A DNA stretch of 64,000 bases from NCBI GenBank assembly GCA_963799045.1, contig CAWCVN010000001.1, positions 744,001 through 808,000 of the forward strand. Reading direction: 5' to 3'. This stretch comes from DASRSS01 sp963799045. GTDB taxonomy: Bacteria > Actinomycetota > Actinomycetes > Mycobacteriales > Jatrophihabitantaceae. The notes under the pieces were generated by a model. That model searched no databases. It was not told where the DNA came from and saw nothing but the letters and a program-made list of their open reading frames with translations. Position 1 is the first letter of the stretch; each line of letters starts with the position of its first letter. A program made the position numbers and the translations under genes. This document shows, in pieces, positions 36,718-45,609 of the stretch.

Positions 36718-39092
36718 ACACCGACCAGTACGGCGAGCACCGGCACTGGACCGAGCACGCCGAGGCCGAGGAACGCAAGCTGCTGGCCACCTTCCGCGAG
36801 CGGCGCCTGTCGATCGCGACCATGGACACACCGTTGCGCCTGGCCACCGGTGGCGCCATGGCCAGCCTGCTCGGCGCCGCGGTGCTCGTGGTGCTGCGCG
36901 ACAAGGGCAGCCCGGTGCCGGTCGGCGTCACCGAGGGCGTGCTGACGACGCTGAGCACGCCGCTGTTCGTCGCGGCCCTTGCCCTGCTGGCGCTGGGCTT
37001 CGGCTACGTGCTCACCGGCGCGGTCCTGGGGCACCGGCCGCTGGCGGTGCTCACCGTGCTGGCGATCACCGGCGTGCTCGGGATCGAGACCGGCGTGCTC
37101 GGGATCGGCGGGCTCAAGGCGGTACTGCCCGGCTGGGCCCGGCTCACCACCCGCCTGCTGCTGGCGGCCATCTGTGTCGTCGCCGCCGCCGCGATCGTCT
37201 ACCGCAGGGGACGCCACGGCGATGCCCCGGCCGACCGCGGGCTGCGCGTAGCGCTACTGGTGACCTACTGCGCGATCTTCGGCGCCTACCTCGGCATCCT
37301 GCGCCTGGCGACGCCCGACGCGAACGGCATCCAGCTGTTCCCGCTCACGATCACCGTGCTGATGGGCGGCCTCGCGCTGCTGACCATCCCGATCCTGCAG
37401 GTGGCCGCGATCGACTTCGGCGAGTGGGGCCAACTCACCGCGGAGGCCATTCTCCGCGGTGCCGGCCGGGGCCGCCTTGCCAGTACGGGGCGGCTGGCCG
37501 TGCCCTTGATCGCCTGTGGCGGGCTGATCGCCGTCGGTTGGCAGCTCATGCGTGGCACGACCGCGCACCGACTGCACAACGCCGCGATCGGCATCGCCTT
37601 CCTGGCCGGCATCCTCGCGCTGCTGCTGCTCGCCGGCGCCCTGCTGCGCGTCGGCCGGCAGGGCTGGCCGGAGTCGGTCAACTTCGCCGGCTTGTTCGTC
37701 GTCGTGGCGATCTCGCTCTGGCTCGTGGCGCCGCTGTCCGGCTGGGCGGCCGGGGCGTTCAAACTCAAGCCGACACCGACCGTCTCCGAGCAGGGGACCT
37801 TCACCGCCGCCGCGCAGGTCCAGCGGACGACGGCACCGGGCGGCGCCACGTTGCTCGTCCCGGCCGGCTGGCACAGCTCCAAGCCCTCGTCGAGCATCTA
37901 TCTGTTCTCGGACTCCGATCCCACGCTGGGCAAGCTCATCATGCTCATCGCGCACGGCTCGCTCGGCGGCCAGAGCGTCGGTCAGCTGGCACAACAGGTC
38001 GCCGGCGCAACACCGGACGGCGGGCCGGAGGCCGACGGTCCGTGGCAGCGGGTCGAAGTCAAGCCCAAGCCACCGGACAACACCGGCATGGTCTGGGCGC
38101 AGCAGCCGGCCGGGCAGCCCCAGGGCTACCTGATCTACGGCATGGCCCAGACCTCCGACGCCGAGCCCGCGGGCCGCATGCTCGAGGCGATCGTCAACAC
38201 CTTCCGGCTGCCGGGGCAGGCGCCGGCACCGCTGCCCACGACGGCCGCGGAGGAGAACACACCGGCGGCCGTCGCCCAGGCCAACGATGACCACCTGCTC
38301 GCCTTCGGCGCGGCAATGGATGTCGGCATCAGCCTGGTCGCGCTGGCTCTTCTGGTCCTCGCGGGTCGCCGGCGGTGGTCCGGGCGCATCCGCATCGCCT
38401 TGCTGTTCTTCGCGGTGCTGACGCTGGTTACGATCGCGTACCGCCTGGACTCGATCGGCCGCGTGCTCGCCGGACGGGCAGCGGCCTGGCCGGTGCTCAC
38501 CGAGGCCGGGCTGCTCACCGGAGTCGGTGTCCTGGGAATCGCCGCGCTGCTCGCCACCATCGGCCGCCGCGACCGATGGACCTGGGCCGGGCGCCTTCCG
38601 CGCACGCTCAGCGGCCTGGCCGTCGGCGTCCTGACCCTGCGACTGATCGACATCCTGTACGCACGCGCACTCAGTGCGACGCACGTCGCGGTCTGGGCGG
38701 CGGTAGTGCTGCTTGTGGCCGTCGCCTGGGACGTGACGATGTCCGGGGAATCGCTCACCAACCACGCGTCGCGGCTGATCCCGCGCTCCAGTCGGGTGTT
38801 CCTCTTCTTCGGCTACGTCATCCTGCTGAGCTCCGCGGTCGTCTTCTATTCCGGTCAGCACGTTGCGGCCTCCGGCGCCACCGTCAGCGAGGTGTACTTC
38901 GAACCCGAGTCGGTGACCCAGGCTGCACTGTTCACCGTCGCCTTCCCGCTGATGCTGCTGTTGTTCGTGCTGCAGTCGTTCACCTCGGCCTCGCCCGAGG
39001 CAGCGCCCGAGCCGCCCGAGCCGTCAACCGACCCGTCCGGCGCGGTTGCCGTAGCCGCCGCGCCGGCAATCACCACCAGGGAGGCACCGTGA
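36714..39092 (+). CDS. Large polytopic membrane protein with extracytoplasmic domain
   Basis: Not recognised. The 792-residue protein has a charged N-terminus, about eight membrane segments (residues 47-345), one extracytoplasmic-type domain of about 150 residues (roughly 360-505), then about seven more membrane segments (525-765) and a Pro/Glu-rich tail. The central domain begins with the pattern GGATLLVPAGWHSSKPSSSI and ends EAIVNTFRLPGQ, the arrangement of PsbP/Mog1/LpqN-like domains. The same type of domain appears in three other products of this operon. Start and stop both overlap neighbours (GTGA), so the protein is stoichiometrically coupled to the S53 peptidase. A scaffold or channel role is only a guess. 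Confidence 0.75.
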   Translation: MNTDQYGEHRHWTEHAEAEERKLLATFRERRLSIATMDTPLRLATGGAMASLLGAAVLVVLRDKGSPVPVGVTEGVLTTLSTPLFVAALALLALGFGYVLTGAVLGHRPLAVLTVLAITGVLGIETGVLGIGGLKAVLPGWARLTTRLLLAAICVVAAAAIVYRRGRHGDAPADRGLRVALLVTYCAIFGAYLGILRLATPDANGIQLFPLTITVLMGGLALLTIPILQVAAIDFGEWGQLTAEAILRGAGRGRLASTGRLAVPLIACGGLIAVGWQLMRGTTAHRLHNAAIGIAFLAGILALLLLAGALLRVGRQGWPESVNFAGLFVVVAISLWLVAPLSGWAAGAFKLKPTPTVSEQGTFTAAAQVQRTTAPGGATLLVPAGWHSSKPSSSIYLFSDSDPTLGKLIMLIAHGSLGGQSVGQLAQQVAGATPDGGPEADGPWQRVEVKPKPPDNTGMVWAQQPAGQPQGYLIYGMAQTSDAEPAGRMLEAIVNTFRLPGQAPAPLPTTAAEENTPAAVAQANDDHLLAFGAAMDVGISLVALALLVLAGRRRWSGRIRIALLFFAVLTLVTIAYRLDSIGRVLAGRAAAWPVLTEAGLLTGVGVLGIAALLATIGRRDRWTWAGRLPRTLSGLAVGVLTLRLIDILYARALSATHVAVWAAVVLLVAVAWDVTMSGESLTNHASRLIPRSSRVFLFFGYVILLSSAVVFYSGQHVAASGATVSEVYFEPESVTQAALFTVAFPLMLLLFVLQSFTSASPEAAPEPPEPSTDPSGAVAVAAAPAITTREAP

Positions 39093-40711
39093 TCCGCCTC
39101 AACCGGCTACCGGCCATCGTGGCCCTCGCCGCCATGGCCGTCGCAGGCCTGTCGGCATGTGGGGCGCCGGTCACTGACGCCGGCCCGAGCGGCACGGCCA
39201 GCCACGCCTTGTCCGGTCCGCTGGCATGGCTGCTGGACTCGTCCACCGATCTCGGTCCGGGGGGAAGCCGCCCTGTCGCGGCCGCGGTGGCGCTGCGGAC
39301 GGGCCGGCCACCGTCGGCGCTGCGGGCCTGGGCAGCTGCACGCGGCCTGCACGTCGACTGGCAGCCCGGTGCGACCTGGGCCGAACTGTCCGGCACCGCG
39401 TCGGGCGTCGGAAGTGCGCTCGGGGTGCGGATCGACGACTACCGCTCGCGCTCGGGGCATACGTATTACGCCGCAGACCGGCAAGCCGGCGTCCCCGGCC
39501 CGTTGCGCCGCGAGGTCAGCCAGATCGGGCGGCTGGCCAACTACGGCCCACGAATGCTCGCCGCGCGCGATCTCCCGCCGCGCTCCGACGTGCCTCAAGG
39601 CGGCCTCAACCCGACCGACCTCGTCAACGCCTACGACGCCACCGCCCTGCAAAAGGCGGTCGGTAACACGACGTCCACGGTCGTCTTCTTCGAGTTCGAC
39701 GGCTTCGACCAGGCCGACCTGGACGCCTACTCCAAGCTCGCCGGCCTGCCCCGGTTCACGCCGACGGTCATCGGCGGCCAGCCCGGCAAGCCCCAGGGCG
39801 AGGCCACCATGGACCTCGAGGTTGTGCACGCGATCGCCCCGGACGCCCGACTCGTTGTCATCAACGCCGTCCCGACGCTGGACGGCAACAGCGGCGAGAG
39901 CGTGATGCTCTCGGTCAGCAAGATGTTCGCCTACGCCGATCAGCACTATCCGGGCGCGGTGTGGAGCCTGTCCATCGGCTGGGGTTGCGAGCAGATGTAC
40001 ACCGCGGCCGACCTGCGACCGGTGGAGGCGGCCCTGGAGACCGCCGAGTCGCACGGTACGAGCGCCTACGACGCCAGCGGCGACACCGCCGGCCTGGAGT
40101 GCAAGGGCAACGGTGACTACTCGACTCCACCGAACCAGTCCGACGTCGGCGTCGACGCGGTCGCGGCGCTGCCGGGTATGACGTCCGTCGGCGGCACGCT
40201 GCTGTCCACCGACGCGCACGGCGACTGGTCGGCGGAGGAGGCCTGGGACGCCTCCGCACTCTCACAGGGCGGGTCCGGCGGGGTGTCGGCGAACGTCGCA
40301 CGGCCACCATGGCAGAACGCAGCGGGCATGTCATCGCTGCGCGGCGCCGGGCACCGCCTCGTGCCCGACGTGTCCGCCGACGCCGACCCGTACAGCGGCG
40401 TGGAGATCGTCATGGACGGGAGCGCCTCTCAGGGCGGCGGGACGTCGCAGGCCGCGCCGATCTGGGCCGGGTTCACGTTGCTGATGGACGCCTACCTGGG
40501 CCGACACGGCGCCCATTCGCTCGGCGCGATCAACCCGTTGCTGTATCGGGTCGCGCAGGGATCGTCATTGCCGCCGTTCCACGACATCACCCTCGGCGGC
40601 GACGCGGTCGACATGGCGGGTCCGGGCTACGACCTGGTCACCGGCCTGGGCACCCCGCTGTTCGACAACCTCGTCCAGGACCTCGCGACGGCTGAACGGA
40701 GCGCGTCATGA
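39089..40711 (+). CDS. S53 (sedolisin/kumamolisin) family peptidase, lipoprotein
   Basis: Acid-type serine-carboxyl peptidase of about 540 residues, tethered to the outer face of the membrane by a lipobox (AVAGLSAC, residues about 17-24). A shortened pro-domain follows (ALRAWAAARGLHV, ELSGTASGVGSALGVRIDDY), then the catalytic domain from NAYDATALQKA. Catalytic Glu and Asp are in GEATMDLEVVHAIAPDA, the oxyanion Asp region near SIGWGCEQ, and Ser in GGGTSQAAPIWAGF. The C-terminal DITLGGDAVDMAGPGYDLVT with GLGTP is the calcium site. GTG 39089 overlaps the upstream stop. S53 enzymes are usually secreted; a membrane-anchored one in an operon of membrane proteins is unusual. Confidence 0.93.
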   Translation: MIRLNRLPAIVALAAMAVAGLSACGAPVTDAGPSGTASHALSGPLAWLLDSSTDLGPGGSRPVAAAVALRTGRPPSALRAWAAARGLHVDWQPGATWAELSGTASGVGSALGVRIDDYRSRSGHTYYAADRQAGVPGPLRREVSQIGRLANYGPRMLAARDLPPRSDVPQGGLNPTDLVNAYDATALQKAVGNTTSTVVFFEFDGFDQADLDAYSKLAGLPRFTPTVIGGQPGKPQGEATMDLEVVHAIAPDARLVVINAVPTLDGNSGESVMLSVSKMFAYADQHYPGAVWSLSIGWGCEQMYTAADLRPVEAALETAESHGTSAYDASGDTAGLECKGNGDYSTPPNQSDVGVDAVAALPGMTSVGGTLLSTDAHGDWSAEEAWDASALSQGGSGGVSANVARPPWQNAAGMSSLRGAGHRLVPDVSADADPYSGVEIVMDGSASQGGGTSQAAPIWAGFTLLMDAYLGRHGAHSLGAINPLLYRVAQGSSLPPFHDITLGGDAVDMAGPGYDLVTGLGTPLFDNLVQDLATAERSAS

Positions 40712-41913
40712 CCGACGACACGACTGCGGCCGCCCTCGCCGCGACCGAGGTCCGCTGCCCGCTGTGCGGTGACCTGGTGCCCGCCGGCGTCTACTGCGGC
40801 GCGTGCGGAAGCCACCTTCGCCAGATCGCGCACGCCCCCCAGCGCAGCTATCGCTCGCACGCCTACGCGGCCGCCCCCGGCGAGCACGTGCTGCGGCTGT
40901 CCGTCGTCAGCTCGCTGTTCCCGCACCTGCCGCACCGCTCCCGCGCACCGTTCCGGCTCACCGTCGGGCTGTTGGGCGCGGTGCTACTCGTGCTGGCCGT
41001 GCTCCGCCTGCAGGCGCCGCTCATCGCGGTCAGCGCGGTCGGGGTGCCGCTGCTGTTCGTGCTCTACCTGCAGGAATGCGACGTCTACGAGGACCTGCCG
41101 GCGTCGCTGCTGCTCGTCGCCGGCGCGCTGGGCGCGGCACTCGGCTGGAGCTGGGCCGCACTCACCGCGCATCACGTGACCCGCACGGTCACCGATTCGA
41201 TGATCACCGGCGCGACCGCCTCGCGCCTGCTCGCCGACGGCCTGCTGATCCCGCTCGGCGGCGCGGTGCTGCTACTCGTTCCGGTGATCGTGCTGCGCCT
41301 GACCCGGCCGACGCATCTGGGCGAGTCACTCGACGGGTACCTGTTCGGTTCGGTCAGCGCGCTGGGTTTCACCTGCGCGTCGACGCTCACCCGCCTCGAA
41401 CCACAGTTGCGGACCGGCCTGCTCGACCACAGTCGTCCGTTGAACGGGCTGGTCGAGGAGGGGCTGCTGCAAGGTGTCGCCGTGCCACTCACCGCCGCCG
41501 GCACCATCGGGGTCTTCGGCGCGACGATCTGGGTACGCCGCCGGTCCCGCCTGCACCGGGGCCGGTGGCTCGCCTCACCGGTGAGCGCGGCCGTCGCGGT
41601 GCTCGTGCTCTACGCCGGGCTCGGCCTGCTAGACCAGTGGCAGCCGTCGGGAACTGTCGTCGTGGCCGTCCATCTCGTCGGGGCCGGCATCGCGCTGCTG
41701 GCGCTTCGAGTGGGCATCCAGGCCGTGCTCCTGCACGAGCAACACGAGGTCCGGGCCGGCCCGATGGGCGTGTGTCCACACTGCGAGCAGCCTGTCCCCC
41801 AGATGCCCTTCTGCCCGCACTGCGGCTCGGCCGGCCGCGCGTCATCCCGCCACAGCCGCCGTCTGCTTCGGCTCGAGCCGATCACCGCAGAGGAGCCAGC
41901 AAGCAATGACTGA
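40708..41913 (+). CDS. Zinc-ribbon membrane protein, inactive PrsW-like (paralogue 1)
   Basis: The 401-residue protein has zinc ribbons at both ends (CPLCGDLVPAGVYCGACG near residue 19 and CPHCEQPVPQMPFCPHCG near residue 355) round seven or eight membrane segments. The core follows PrsW intramembrane metallopeptidases: VPLLFVLYLQECDVYEDLPA, then SLDGYLFGSVSALGFTCAST, which lines up with the PrsW DGLxFGxxxGxGFAxxE strand, and GIGVF-like later segment. The catalytic EExxK, the Glu after GFA and the His of PrsW are not present, so it would be a pseudopeptidase. This homology is my alignment by eye. ATGA overlap with the S53 gene. Confidence 0.7.
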   Translation: MTDDTTAAALAATEVRCPLCGDLVPAGVYCGACGSHLRQIAHAPQRSYRSHAYAAAPGEHVLRLSVVSSLFPHLPHRSRAPFRLTVGLLGAVLLVLAVLRLQAPLIAVSAVGVPLLFVLYLQECDVYEDLPASLLLVAGALGAALGWSWAALTAHHVTRTVTDSMITGATASRLLADGLLIPLGGAVLLLVPVIVLRLTRPTHLGESLDGYLFGSVSALGFTCASTLTRLEPQLRTGLLDHSRPLNGLVEEGLLQGVAVPLTAAGTIGVFGATIWVRRRSRLHRGRWLASPVSAAVAVLVLYAGLGLLDQWQPSGTVVVAVHLVGAGIALLALRVGIQAVLLHEQHEVRAGPMGVCPHCEQPVPQMPFCPHCGSAGRASSRHSRRLLRLEPITAEEPASND

Positions 41914-42649
41914 CGCCAGCGCAGCGGTCACGAACACCTGGACCGGCTACCCGGGCCCGGCGCTCGCCCTTCCGCAGGTCAAGCACACCCACCACGCCAA
42001 GCTGATCACGTTCCTTGTCGCCGGGCTGCTGGTTCTGGGTGGCGCGGTGACCGGCATCGGCGAGTGGGTCACCCCTGCGCACAAGTCCTACGTCTGCCCA
42101 CCGGACTGCGGCCATCCGCCGACCGCCAAGCCCGTGTCGAACGTCCCCCGATACGTCGGCAGCGGCAAGGCGTACTCCGTGGAGTACTTCCCGTCGACGC
42201 ACACCGTCTCGTCTTCGACCGACTCCGGCGGTGTGACGGAGAAACTGCAGGTCGGCGACGGCGGTGCCATCCGGCTGTTCGCGACACCCGCCGGCGGCCG
42301 CACCGCACAACAGGTCGCGACCGACCTGGTGCGCAAGGCGTTCCCGGACGCGAAGCGCGCCTACACCGTGCCGAACGCGGTCGTCGGTTACCAGCCGGGG
42401 TACGGCGAGGTCGACGATGTCTACCCGCAGAGCTCCGACGGCTCCTACGCGCACGACCGCCTCGAGGTGATGGTGGCCGTGAAGAACAACCTCGCGCTCG
42501 TCGGCGAGGCACTCGGACCGTACGACCCGGCCGCACCGGGCGGGGCGAACGACGACGGTCATCCGACCGGCGTCTCGATGCAGATCGCCACCTTCCTTTT
42601 CGACCCGCTGATCAACAGCTTTGCCTGGCGCGGGGACCCGCCCCGATGA
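41906..42649 (+). CDS. Single-pass membrane protein with extracytoplasmic domain
   Basis: Not recognised. The 247-residue protein has a short cytoplasmic N-terminus, one membrane segment (LITFLVAGLLVLGGAVTGIG, about residues 33-52), then a conserved-looking CPPDCGHPPTAKP motif and an extracytoplasmic alpha/beta domain (GKAYSVEYFPSTHTVSSSTD, ATPAGGRTAQQVATDLVRKA, MQIATFLFDPLINSF). The domain ends like the other Mog1/PsbP-like domains of this operon. It overlaps the upstream gene by eight bases and the downstream gene by four. Confidence 0.7.
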   Translation: MTDASAAVTNTWTGYPGPALALPQVKHTHHAKLITFLVAGLLVLGGAVTGIGEWVTPAHKSYVCPPDCGHPPTAKPVSNVPRYVGSGKAYSVEYFPSTHTVSSSTDSGGVTEKLQVGDGGAIRLFATPAGGRTAQQVATDLVRKAFPDAKRAYTVPNAVVGYQPGYGEVDDVYPQSSDGSYAHDRLEVMVAVKNNLALVGEALGPYDPAAPGGANDDGHPTGVSMQIATFLFDPLINSFAWRGDPPR

Positions 42650-43821
42650 CCGATCCCAATGGACACCTGGAGGAGCACATGGACTGCCCTCGTTGCGCGA
42701 CGCCACACAGCGCCGCAGCGCGGTTCTGCGCGCGGTGCGGCACGCCGTTGCACACCGACACCGATCGCGACCACCACTACGCGGCACACCCGGACGAGCC
42801 GGTGCGTGCGCTCGCGCTGCTCAGCACGTTGCTGCCGCACGTCTCCGGACGCAGGCACCACCTCTACCGGTACGCCGTGGTCGGCGCACTGATCGCCTCG
42901 CTCCTAGCCGCCGCGTTCGGCGTGCTGTCGGTCGCCCTGGTGTGCGCGGCGATCGCACTGCCCGCCATCGTGCTCACCTACCTACACGACTACGGCGTCT
43001 GGCGTGACGAGCCCGCCATCGTCGTCGGTGGCGGCTTCCTCGCGGCGCTGGTGCTCGGTGGCCTGCTCGGAGCGCTACAGCGGTCCTGGGCGAGCGCGGA
43101 GATCCTCGTCGTACACGGCCCCACGGCGCCGCCCGCGTCCCAGGTGCTCGAGCTCGGTGTCGTGGTGCCGGTGCTCGTGTTGGTCGCGGTGTGCCTCGCT
43201 CCCCTGCTGATCACCTCGCGGCCGTCGTTCCGGCACCCGATCGATGCCGTCAACGTCAGCGCGCTGTCGGGCGCGGCACTCTCGCTCGGGCTGAGCGTCA
43301 TCGTGCAACGCGGGGCGTTCAGCCACGTCGTCGTCGGCTCGACCGACCCGGCCCGCACAGCGTTCATCGCGCTGACCCTCGGCTTCAGTCAGCCGATCCT
43401 GTTCGCGGTCGTCGCGGCCCTCGCGGTGATGCGCATGCGCCGCGCCGGGGCGAACCTCGCGGTCGGACTCGGCTCCGGGGCCATGCTGCTCATCGCCAAC
43501 GGGATCGCGACGACGATGCTCGGCTCGCACGGATCCCGCGGAATCGTCCTCACCGCACTGATCACGGCCGCGCTCGCCGCCGTCGGTCTGGTGCTCGTCC
43601 GCGCCGAACTGCACGCCGGCCTGCTCGCCGATGCGCAGCGCGCGCTCGACACGGCCGCGCCCGCCGTTCGCAGCGCGACGTCCGGCCAGGTCTGCTCGCA
43701 CTGCGGAGCCGGCTTCGACGCCGGCGCGACGTTCTGCCAGATCTGCGGCACCGCCGTGGCCGCGCAGCAGCCGGTGTCGTCCCAATCCATCGCCGCCGGC
43801 CTCGCGCCGTCGGCCGCCTGA
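42646..43821 (+). CDS. Zinc-ribbon membrane protein, inactive PrsW-like (paralogue 2)
   Basis: The 391-residue protein has the same plan as the product at 40.7 kb: N-terminal zinc ribbon CPRCATPHSAAARFCARCG, several membrane helices, and a C-terminal ribbon CSHCGAGFDAGATFCQICG. YLHDYGVWRDEPAIVVGGGF corresponds to the PrsW region after TM2, and HPIDAVNVSALSGAALSLGL to the DG-x-FG-x-GFA helix; again the catalytic Glu pairs and His are missing. The two copies are diverged, so the duplication is old. ATG 42646 overlaps the preceding stop (ATGA); a longer upstream frame reads through the previous gene and is not used. Confidence 0.7.
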   Translation: MTDPNGHLEEHMDCPRCATPHSAAARFCARCGTPLHTDTDRDHHYAAHPDEPVRALALLSTLLPHVSGRRHHLYRYAVVGALIASLLAAAFGVLSVALVCAAIALPAIVLTYLHDYGVWRDEPAIVVGGGFLAALVLGGLLGALQRSWASAEILVVHGPTAPPASQVLELGVVVPVLVLVAVCLAPLLITSRPSFRHPIDAVNVSALSGAALSLGLSVIVQRGAFSHVVVGSTDPARTAFIALTLGFSQPILFAVVAALAVMRMRRAGANLAVGLGSGAMLLIANGIATTMLGSHGSRGIVLTALITAALAAVGLVLVRAELHAGLLADAQRALDTAAPAVRSATSGQVCSHCGAGFDAGATFCQICGTAVAAQQPVSSQSIAAGLAPSAA

Positions 43822-43846
43822 GCCCGAGACGGAAAGGCACACAGCC

Positions 43847-44788
43847 ATGACCAGTTCTGTTCCGCCGTCGGGAGATCCGCACGGCCCCGCCGGTCAGCCC
43901 AACCCGCCCGTCCCACCGGCGGCACCTCCGGCTGCGGCACCGCCGGCCGCGTCCCCGGTGGGCGCGCCGCCGCCGCCACCGCCTCCGCCGGGCCCACCGA
44001 TCTTCGCGCCACCGGCCGCGATGAGCAGGCACCGCGCGAGCGGTCTGCTCATCGCCGCGATCATCGGCGGCGCGATCGTGATCGCCGGCGGCGCTACCGC
44101 CGCCGCGGTCGAGCTGGGCAAGTCCTCTCCCCGCCCGCCGGCCCAGGTTCCGGCGGCACAGCCGGCCTCGGACCAGGGGCTGCTCGGCGGCAACAGCAGC
44201 CCGGCACCCACCGCGGCACTCACCGCGGCACCCACCGCGGCGCCGACCCAGGCTCCGTCGTACGCCCCGAGTGCCGCACCGACCGGAGCACCGACCGCAG
44301 CTCCAACCGGCGTGCCGAACCAGCCTGGATCGGGCACCGGCAGCGGCGCGGTCTCGCTCGGCTCCGGCGTCAGCCTCAGCGTGGCCGCCGGCTGGTCGGT
44401 GGTCAACCAGACCAAGACCTCGGTCGAGGTCGACCCCTCGGACGGCTCCGCAGACCTGTTCGTCACCGCCGGGCAGGCGCAGAGTTCGGACGTCACCACC
44501 GACCTGCAAGACGATGTCCAGGGCCTGTCGCAGAACATCAGTGACATGCAGTTCGGCCAGGCCAGCCAGGACACGGTCAACGGCCAGAACTTCCAGCAGG
44601 TCGCCAGCGCCTCGTTCACCGGCACGGTGTCCACTCAACAGGGAACCAACCAGATCTACGGGGTGGTGCTCGAGGCACTGAACCCGTCCACGGGGATCTC
44701 GGAGTTCGCGGTGCTCACGGCCTACAGCCAATCCGACCTGCAGTCGAACGCCGACGCCGCAGACCAGATGATCGGATCTACGTTCTGA
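43847..44788 (+). CDS. Pro-rich single-pass membrane protein with extracytoplasmic domain
   Basis: The 313-residue protein has a Pro/Ala-rich cytoplasmic N-terminus with a poly-Pro run (residues 1-58), one membrane segment (LLIAAIIGGAIVIAGGATAA, about 67-86), a long Ala/Pro/Thr linker with APTAAPT repeats, and a C-terminal domain (about 165-313) beginning SGVSLSVAAGWSVVNQTKTS and ending ADAADQMIGSTF. The AGWxV start is typical of PsbP/Mog1/LpqN-like domains. ATG 43847 follows GACGGAAAGG at 25 bases from the upstream stop. Function unknown. Confidence 0.72.
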   Translation: MTSSVPPSGDPHGPAGQPNPPVPPAAPPAAAPPAASPVGAPPPPPPPPGPPIFAPPAAMSRHRASGLLIAAIIGGAIVIAGGATAAAVELGKSSPRPPAQVPAAQPASDQGLLGGNSSPAPTAALTAAPTAAPTQAPSYAPSAAPTGAPTAAPTGVPNQPGSGTGSGAVSLGSGVSLSVAAGWSVVNQTKTSVEVDPSDGSADLFVTAGQAQSSDVTTDLQDDVQGLSQNISDMQFGQASQDTVNGQNFQQVASASFTGTVSTQQGTNQIYGVVLEALNPSTGISEFAVLTAYSQSDLQSNADAADQMIGSTF

Positions 44789-45609
44789 TGGCCAGGACGC
44801 GGACGATCAGCTGCATGCTCACCGCGGCCGCCGTGCTCGCCGGCCTGTCCGCCTGCTCGAGCAGCGGCCACCAGGGCGCTCCGGCGGGCGCCGCCGAGTC
44901 CGGTGCGGGCGCGGGTGGGACGTCGACGTCGACGACCGGCGCCGGCACCAACCAGGCCTCGAGCCCGGTGAGCGCACCGGCCTCGAGCCCGGTGCCGAGC
45001 CAGACGATGACGCCGGTGGCGACCGCACCGGGCAAGGCGGTGCTCGCGACGATCGTCCTGTCTGCCGCCGACCTGCCATCCGGCTGGACGGGTGCCGCGT
45101 ACAAGGGCGACCCCAACACGGCGCGGGTGAACACTCAGATGGCGCACTGCGCCGGCTACCGCGACACCCAGCCGGACCAGGTCGCCCTCGCGCACGGCGA
45201 TACGTTCACCCTCGGCAACGCGACGGTCGATTCGGAGGCGATCAGCTACAAGTCCAACACCGACATCGTTGCCGACCGAGAAGCGGCCACCAAACCCAAG
45301 TTCAAGGCGTGCTACGACGCCGGGCTGCGCGCGGCGGTGGGCAAGTCCCTGCCGGCCGGCGCGTCGATCAAGCGGGTCTCCACGCAGCTGACGCAAGACC
45401 CTGCAGGCAGCCCGATCGCGGGGACGATCTCCACGGTGCTCACCATCGCCACCTCCTCGGGCCAGGTGTCGGTGTACTCCGTCGACATGCTCGCGACCGG
45501 CCGGCTCACCCAGGTCCAGCTGGACATGTCCAGCCTGGGCAAGCCGGTGTCCACCGCCCTTCGCAGCCGCCTGATCAACCTGCTCGACAAGCGCGTCAGT
45601 CAGTACTGA
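44788..45609 (+). CDS. Lipoprotein, last gene of the S53 operon
   Basis: The 273-residue protein carries a lipoprotein signal (ISCMLTAAAVLAGLSACSSS, lipobox LSAC at residues 20-23), a Ser/Thr/Ala linker to about residue 80, then a domain starting AVLATIVLSAADLPSGWTGA with two Cys (AHCAGY and KACYDAG) that may form a disulphide. DLPSGW is a pattern seen in actinobacterial lipoproteins of unknown function. Its ATG shares one base with the preceding stop (TGATG). The 3' end overlaps the convergent K+ channel gene by ten bases. Confidence 0.72.
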   Translation: MARTRTISCMLTAAAVLAGLSACSSSGHQGAPAGAAESGAGAGGTSTSTTGAGTNQASSPVSAPASSPVPSQTMTPVATAPGKAVLATIVLSAADLPSGWTGAAYKGDPNTARVNTQMAHCAGYRDTQPDQVALAHGDTFTLGNATVDSEAISYKSNTDIVADREAATKPKFKACYDAGLRAAVGKSLPAGASIKRVSTQLTQDPAGSPIAGTISTVLTIATSSGQVSVYSVDMLATGRLTQVQLDMSSLGKPVSTALRSRLINLLDKRVSQY

